Shown: positions 58,596-64,000 of the stretch, one piece after another
Position numbering within the stretch: the stretch's first letter is position 1
How the letters are laid out: the number at the start of each line of letters is the position of its first letter
Origin: Hericium rajendrae
Lineage: Eukaryota > Basidiomycota > Agaricomycetes > Russulales > Hericiaceae
Direction: 5' to 3'
DNA: 64,000 bases
NCBI GenBank assembly: GCA_033439255.1
Contig: CM065881.1
Span: 310,001-374,000, forward strand
Notes under the pieces: generated by a model
The model's input: only the letters and a program-made list of their open reading frames with translations
Databases searched by the model: none
Told to the model about the DNA's origin: nothing
Program-made: the position numbers and the translations under genes

Positions 58596-59742
58596 CTAGT
58601 ACTTTTCAACTGCCATTCGGTAGCTATCCCGTGCATCCTCTAGGTAACTCTTCATTCTCTCATGGCCTTTCGCTAACGTTCGGAAGAGGTTTAATTCCGT
58701 CTCGAACCGCGCTGCTTCCGCTGCCATGACCTGCTGAGATACCATCATACCGACAGATCCCGGATGGAGGCGACGGGACGTGCTGAGATATTGGTGAAAC
58801 AGGAAGTCCTGTGATATTTTGACCATCAGCTATAGGGACAGTCACTCATCTCAAGTTAAAACGCACCTCGACCAATGGTGGCGGACTGCTACTATCCTGT
58901 TGGCCAGAAGAGAGGCATCATTAACATCTCATCACACATCAGCACAAAATGTCCGCACCTCAGCCTGTTCAGTAGCCATGATTACCGGTCCATCACCTCC
59001 CTCCACCATTCTCTCCTTTCCCTTTCCCTTACCGGATACCTGGATTAATTTAGGACTTAGTATGTTGGCCACGGTCATAGCCATAGTACATACCGATCCC
59101 GCGGGACCGCCTACTCCAGCCTTCGCAGGTGTCGTGATGGCATTACGACCCGCCTCGCACTGCACATCCGGGCTTATGCCATCATCACGAATGACACCGC
59201 TGATCGTCGTTTTGGTAAGCGCAACCACAGCCGATATGTCCCCTGGACCTCGCGAGGCATATCCCACCCCATCTGCAGATGCAGACTTCGGTAAATCAGT
59301 TTAAATTCAGGTAGAATGGGTTGACAACATACCTCCTCACCCAGAGTAGGACTACCGCATATGTCCATAAACATGCCCTCCATCTCCCGTAGCTCGTCCA
59401 TTGCTCCCTGAGAAATATCAGCAACCAATTTCCCAGGGCTCGCACCCTACTCACCTTTTCAACTTCCTGGACATCGGACCCTGTGCGCTCGTGAGCCACA
59501 TTCATAGTCGGCGGATCAAGGACACCGCAGAACATGTCCTCCATCGCCTGAATGTCATCAGGATCTCCCTGCCCGCTATAAGCATTGAAATCCAATGCTC
59601 TAACAATAGCACTCACCTGGTCCCCGCGTGCTGCCTGGCCTGCGGGCATATGGTTCTGCAGGTTGTCAGAATACATATCCGCATCATGTTCAGACTCCTC
59701 AGCGAGTCCTACCATGAACGAATCCAGGTCGTCAGCGTTCAT
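58596..59742 (-). CDS. Gene A-2: small acidic KDZ companion protein
   Basis: ATG 59742 opens MNADDLDSFMVGLAEESEHD; the first exon is acidic and includes DIQAMEDMFCGVLDPPT. Short exons follow: MDELREMEGMFMDICGSP, a Gly/Thr-rich exon (ISAVVALTKTTISGVI; LSPKLIQVSGKGKGKER), then SQDFLFHQYLSTSRRLHPGS and a helix (FRTLAKGHERMKSYLEDA), stop at 58596. It parallels A-1 in position next to B, acidic start, basic middle and an HP-x2-V-x-M motif before a final helix. Overall identity is low. Splice sites are approximate. Confidence 0.58.
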
Positions 59743-59885
59743 TGTAGTAGAGAGTCAACAGTGACACCAGTGCCAATCTACGCGAGTTCACCGCGTGGCG
59801 CGACGGTCACGTGATCTGGCTCTCACTTCCCCACGGACGCGGCTAAGTCGACATCCTGTCCCACTCTCACTTTGCACTCACCACC
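59743..59885. promoter_or_regulatory. Bidirectional promoter of the A-2/B-2 pair
   Basis: A 143-bp interval between opposed ATGs. GAGTTCACCGCGT lies at 59784-59796 and TCACGTGATC at 59807-59816. Both words are shared with the interval 19309-19496 of element 1, where they are 46 bp apart (start to start) instead of 23. Confidence 0.65.
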
Positions 59886-62283
59886 ATGTCATCCCCCTAC
59901 ACCCCACTTGAAAAGGATGTCATGCGCTGTGCTCTTCGTGTCCTCCTTGCCCTTGGTTCTCTAAAGCACCGGGACATTATCAGCAGGGATGAGTGGGAGC
60001 GACGTTTCACTGCGGAACAAGTACGTTTTCAGTTCTTAACTTCATATGCTGCTGACCACGTTACGTCTCTGCAGAAATCTCTAGCACAGGCATTTCTGGC
60101 CGTGCAACAAGCCGGCGAACGCAAGATAATCCCGCCGCTCATCATCAGCTGGATGCTTGAGATGGTAGATGCCCGCCGCATGTCCCGGCCAGTGGACTTC
60201 GCTTCCATCTCCTCTGCGGATTCCCGTCTCAAGGAGGAAATGATGGGGCACTACCACTCTGAGTTGTGGCCAACAAACTACCATGATCTCGACGATTCCC
60301 AGGGTGGCAGTGTGCTCGAAGGTGGGTGGTGGTTAGAGCTAGGTGCGTCGGTATTCGGTCCTGCATCATATTCAATCCATTGATGTATTGTTAGATTGTA
60401 ATGAATCCCCAGTTTCCATTGCATCGTCATCCGACCATCCTGCTGGTCGTTCCTCCACTCAGACCACCCGCCCCGCCGCCGTACCTACTGCGAAACCTCC
60501 CCAGCCTGATCCTGAACGTCGCCAACCCCCACGACCTCGGCCTAAGGTTGTGCTCCAGCCCACGAAGAATGGCGTTCGCATCCAAATCCCTGCAGATGAT
60601 GCCGCCCAGGTCCAAGAGCAAATTGATCGCAACCGCGCGCGGGTAGAGGCTTCTAAGACGCTCTCAAGGCCTGCAGAGCATGTCCCTGCCGCGCCGACCC
60701 CACCAGAGCCCTGCCGAAGCAAGCGCCGTGCGGAAGCCATGGCCTCTGATGACAATGCCTTACCCGATGCCGCCCAACCAAAGACAAAGGCGCAGAAGAC
60801 GAAGAACGCGCCCGCATCCAAGAAGGCTGCACCAACGAAGGCTGGGGCCAGCAAGACCACTTCCGCCTCGAAGAAGCCAGCAGCAGGCAAGACCGCTGCG
60901 AAGCCCCAAAAGGGCGGACGTGGCCGCAAGAATGCAGTGGCGACTAGCCAAGAAGTCCAGCAGTCGCAGGCCATTGAGGACGCCACAGAGCAGGAGGAGA
61001 ACCAGCAGGGAGATCAGGGTGTGGAGAGCGAGCAGCAGCAAAATGAGGACCAGCTTCCTCCACAGGTAAGTCTGTAATTTGTTACCATATTCTTCCAATG
61101 CTCACATATACCTTTGCTCCAGCGGGTATTCACAGCTGACGAGCTTCGATACATCAAGCAGGCCAAACTGGTAGCGGTACGCTTGCAAATTTCATTGTTA
61201 CTTTATCATAAGCAATACTGATGAAGGTTTCAAATATCTTAGCTGGATTCCTGCAAGCGCTGCGTAACGGACCAGAAGCCTTGCTTCCCCAGGGGCCCAT
61301 GCAACACCTGCCTCGCCTGCAAGGGCCTCAAGCACAAATGCTCCCACCGGGCCCAAGGCGCGGGCAGCAGGAATAGGCGTAACTGGGACCCAGAGGACTA
61401 CTATGATGTGCTCTGGCGGCATGCAGCTGGGCCGATGCCCAAATGGCCCCTGGACCGCTCTGTCGACTGGGAACCTGAGGTGCAGGGTAATGTCTCATCA
61501 TGGGGCTACTGGTCTGACGCAGCCTCGGCGACAGCTGCCGCAGCTCAGGCAGCCTCGGCTTCGAAGGCGGAAGCACAGCAGGCCGCGGTTACTCAGGCAC
61601 CCGCTGACTTTGACGTCGACATGGAGGATGAGCCGCGTATGCCAACGCCACCAATGCAGGTCAACTTGGATGACCGTGCTCCTGGACCATCTCGGCGTAA
61701 GGACAAGGGCAAGGCTCCAGTGCGCGCCCAGGACCAACACTTCGACGGTCCTGCACACGCTGATCCAGATCACCAGTCTGAAATTCCCCTGGATGTCACC
61801 CCTCCTCGCCGACCGAATCTGTCTCCCCATCCCCCTATTGCTTGCATTGACGATCCAATGCCGCAAGACCGGCGGGAATACGACCCACACTCCCAACAGC
61901 TGGTCGAGGATCTTGCCGCGGATATCAAGCGTATCTGCCTGCAATTGGGCACGCACGAAGGTGTCATTCAAGGCATGGCCCATCTCTCCGCGGACGTGCA
62001 ACGCCTCTCCGAGCGAGTGTCCAGCATTGACACCACACAAGGCCGCCATCAGGAGTCAGTGGAACAGCGACTCAAGGAGCATGAGGACCGTCTTCAAAAC
62101 ATTGATAGGGGCCTCACCACACTATCCAGCAACCTGCACACCGACATCTCCGACATGTCCTCCAGGATGGCCTCCCGGTTCGAAGAGCTGCATGGCATGG
62201 TCAACCACCTTATGCATATCATAGGATTAATCCAACCCATAAGTTGTAAGGGGTTATGGATCGATCCAACCCACAAGTTCTAA
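59886..62283 (+). CDS. Gene B-2: KDZ companion protein with Cys cluster and coiled coil
   Basis: ATG 59886 opens MSSPYTPLEKDVMRCALRVL; exon 1 ends FTAEQ (GTACGT), exon 2 from 60076 reads KSLAQAFLAVQQAGERKI and RLKEEMMGHYHSELW. A long basic, Ala/Lys/Pro-rich exon follows (KKAAPTKAGASKTTSASKK; Gln/Glu-rich end at 61065). A short exon RVFTADELRYIKQAKLVA precedes the cysteine cluster C-x2-C-x6-C-x5-C-x2-C-x2-C-x6-C-S at about 61246-61350, then YYDVLWRHAAGPMPKWP and a coiled-coil tail (LAADIKRICLQLGTHEGV; QESVEQRLKEHEDRLQNID) to the stop at 62283. Same architecture as B-1, with C-x2-C-x6-C-S and DVL-x-RH-x2-G in common. No lesion seen. Role unknown. Confidence 0.7.
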
Positions 62284-62790
62284 GGCAGTTACCCACCCTA
62301 CACAAATGTCATCCGATACATATACAGATGTATCCATTGTTCCAATCCCATTTAATCCAATCCAATCGGATCCACCATTCCGCATACACTATCAATCAGA
62401 TGAGAATAGGACAGTCAAAATATAATAGATTAATCCAATCCAATCTGATACAATCTGACACTGTAATTATATACGAGATGCAATCTACTCGTCAATCAAT
62501 CCAATCCGATCCTAAGTCATGATCTGATCCTACAAGCTCCCATATTATCTGTTAATCCGACTTGTGCGATTCAAACCAATCCGAACTCATACAAACGTAT
62601 CCAATGGCGTCCGATCTCTACAATCCCATCCAATCCGATACCAGGCCCTCATTCAATCCAACCATCATCCCATCCGACTTCATCCCATCCGACTTCATCC
62701 CATCCGACGTCATCGAATCCGACTTTATCGAATCCGACTTCATCGAATCCCATCCGATACTAACCAATATCATCCATCTATCATGACCAT
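62284..62790. repeat. CCAATCC/ATCCGACTTC-type simple repeats
   Basis: Recurring AATCCAATCC and ATCCGAT words, ending in tandem CATCCCATCCGACTT-like units at 62660-62755. The distal part is read through by the minus-strand frame of KDZ-2, giving a C-terminal SDxMKSDG repeat. Confidence 0.75.
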
Positions 62791-64000
62791 GATCAGTGAC
62801 AGCTAACGGGCGATATTGTTCAAGCACAGGACATACATCAGGGAATTTAGCCTTTTTAAGTGCCCTTGCATGGAAAGTAGCTGCATCCTGGGCCAATCGC
62901 TCGTACATCGACCTGTGCTTGTGGGCGTATGCTCCAGCACCACGTGTCATTGCCTCGGAGGCCAAGACCATCCAGGCCTTGCTCATTGTTGTGTGCGAAC
63001 GTCGTGTGTTTATGAATTCTTGATCAGTTATGTCAATTTCTTCTTGCCAGCGTTGGCAGTCTGCTCGATCGCGGAACCATTTGACACGTTCACCTAGTGC
63101 ATATCGCGTCAGTGTCAAGACAGGGAAGGATGAAAAAACATGAACTCGGCGTACTCTCCATGCTCCATTCGGCTTGTTCTTCCTCGGTCAGCGCTGATGG
63201 ACCAATTACTGTCCAGAACCAAGGATCCGGCTTCGCTGTATCACCTGGTTACAAAGTCAGGACAATGCAGCTTATGATCTAACATGTCACTTACCAATCT
63301 GCCGAGGTCGAGTGGTGTCTTTCATCCAAAGGTCCTCGTTGTGTAATGGCTGCAACACCACATCATCCTCGGCCAGACCCAAACTCACTAGCGCAGCACG
63401 AGCACGACGATATTTGTCAGCTGCGCTGACTTGATCACGTTTGAGGTCACGAAGGAATGCCTGAGCTCGCGTCGTTGGACCCTGGTTGAAGATGTTGGAT
63501 TTCTTGAATTTGAGGTTGTAATTGAACATCTTGATCGCATGCCGGACGTCGCGGAGGGCATCATGTGCTTGACCAACACGTAAGTTGTACTCCACCGACT
63601 CTGCATCGCCAAGACCTTGAGCCTTCCGAGTAGGTTCATTGAAAGACGACGGCAGCAATAACTTGATGTCTTCGGGCTCTTCATCATCGTTAACATTGAG
63701 AAACATACGAAGGCTGGAAAACATTGTGACTTGACGCTGCCGCCAACGGTCAAGCTCATTACGAAATTTGAGTCGGCCTACATCTAAACGCTCCTGTTCC
63801 GCAGGCGTGCGGACTTTGATGGATGCCAATACCTGCAGACGTGCTCTGCCAGATATCAGAACAAAAGAGTAGTGATATAAATCCTGCACTCACTGTTCTG
63901 CTTCAAGACGTAACCCATCATTGACCATCGCAACTACTCCCGCAGTCCCTTGGTCGCTGAGAGTGCGAACAGTCTCATCCTGGAGTAGTTCTTGAAGTTT
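62618..64000 (-). CDS. KDZ transposase C-terminal part (KDZ-2), continues past the right edge
   Basis: Minus-strand exons encode VRTPAEQERLDVGRLKFRNE, LLLPSSFNEPTRKAQGLG, RVGQAHDALRDVRHAIKMF, ADKYRRARAALVSLG, PDPWFWTVIGPSALTEEE and VKWFRDRADCQRWQEEIDI. The order and the PWFW and W(L/F)R-RA motifs match the C-terminal part of KDZ-1 (RVGQAHDAL against EGQANDALQSL; RRARAALVSLG against RKAREALVTLK; PWFWTV against PWFWSV). After KKAKFPDVCPVLEQYRP the frame runs into simple repeats before stopping at 62618, so the true end is unclear. Catalytic residues lie outside the window. Confidence 0.82.

Larger units (their letters stand above)
56056..64000. mobile_element. Element 2: second KDZ-type transposon, left part
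   Basis: It starts where the helicase frame is broken and runs past the window end. It has a subterminal repeat array (56056-57340), a second tandem block, the A-2/B-2 divergent pair and the C-terminal half of a KDZ transposase. CCGCGG is moderately enriched (about 12 copies in 8 kb), mostly as TACCGCGGCAT or TGCCGCGGCAT. The exact left terminus was not fixed because the other end is not visible. Confidence 0.7.

Overview
The window looks like nuclear DNA of a mushroom-forming basidiomycete (Agaricomycetes). Genes are split by many 45-75 bp GT-AG introns. The recognisable proteins are families expanded in these fungi: KDZ and Plavaka transposases, TET/JBP dioxygenases, a PIF1-type Helitron helicase, a DUF6532-type protein and an Ulp1-type peptidase. 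No prokaryotic signals, tRNA or rRNA genes were seen. The region is almost entirely nested mobile elements and their cargo.

Layout. (1) 384-25222 is one large KDZ-type DNA transposon (element 1). It is bounded by a 9-bp target duplication and long inverted repeat-rich arms, and it splits another open reading frame whose halves lie at 1-383 and 25223-25548 and remain in register. Its core carries two small unknown genes (3.6-5.6 kb), the CxC2-type KDZ transposase (5.8-9.6 kb), a TET/JBP-like 2-oxoglutarate/Fe(II) dioxygenase directly upstream of the transposase on the same strand (9.7-11.0 kb), a long basic/acidic nuclear-type protein (11.6-15.7 kb), and a divergent gene pair here called B and A (16.0-20.6 kb). 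The arms contain minisatellites and captured pieces of the ribosomal protein gene RPS3, one still with an intron. (2) 26-33 kb is a lower-GC stretch with three small intron-containing genes of unknown function that end in acidic tails. (3) 33.6-44.1 kb holds three genes on the minus strand: an Ulp1-type peptidase, a second TET/JBP dioxygenase, and a DUF6532-type gene interrupted by a 2.7-kb insert. Striking palindromes lie upstream of the first two. (4) 45.9-49.0 kb is a Plavaka (CACTA-like) transposase with one in-frame stop. (5) 50.2-51.6 kb is a damaged coiled-coil gene. (6) 52.1-56.05 kb is a PIF1-family helicase with a papain-like C-terminal domain, cut at its N-terminus by element 2. (7) From about 56.05 kb to the window end is a second KDZ element with its own subterminal array, an A/B divergent pair and the 3' part of a KDZ transposase.

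How it fits together. The two KDZ elements share a gene module (KDZ transposase plus the A/B pair) and share short motifs in the A/B intergenic promoter. Element 1 adds a DNA-demethylase-type enzyme. Its unique core is packed with the CpG palindrome CCGCGG, about 65 copies in 18 kb against about three in the 30 kb between the two elements. Known biology (TET/JBP enzymes oxidise modified pyrimidines and are linked to KDZ elements in fungi) suggests an element that controls the methylation state of its own DNA. That last step is inference.
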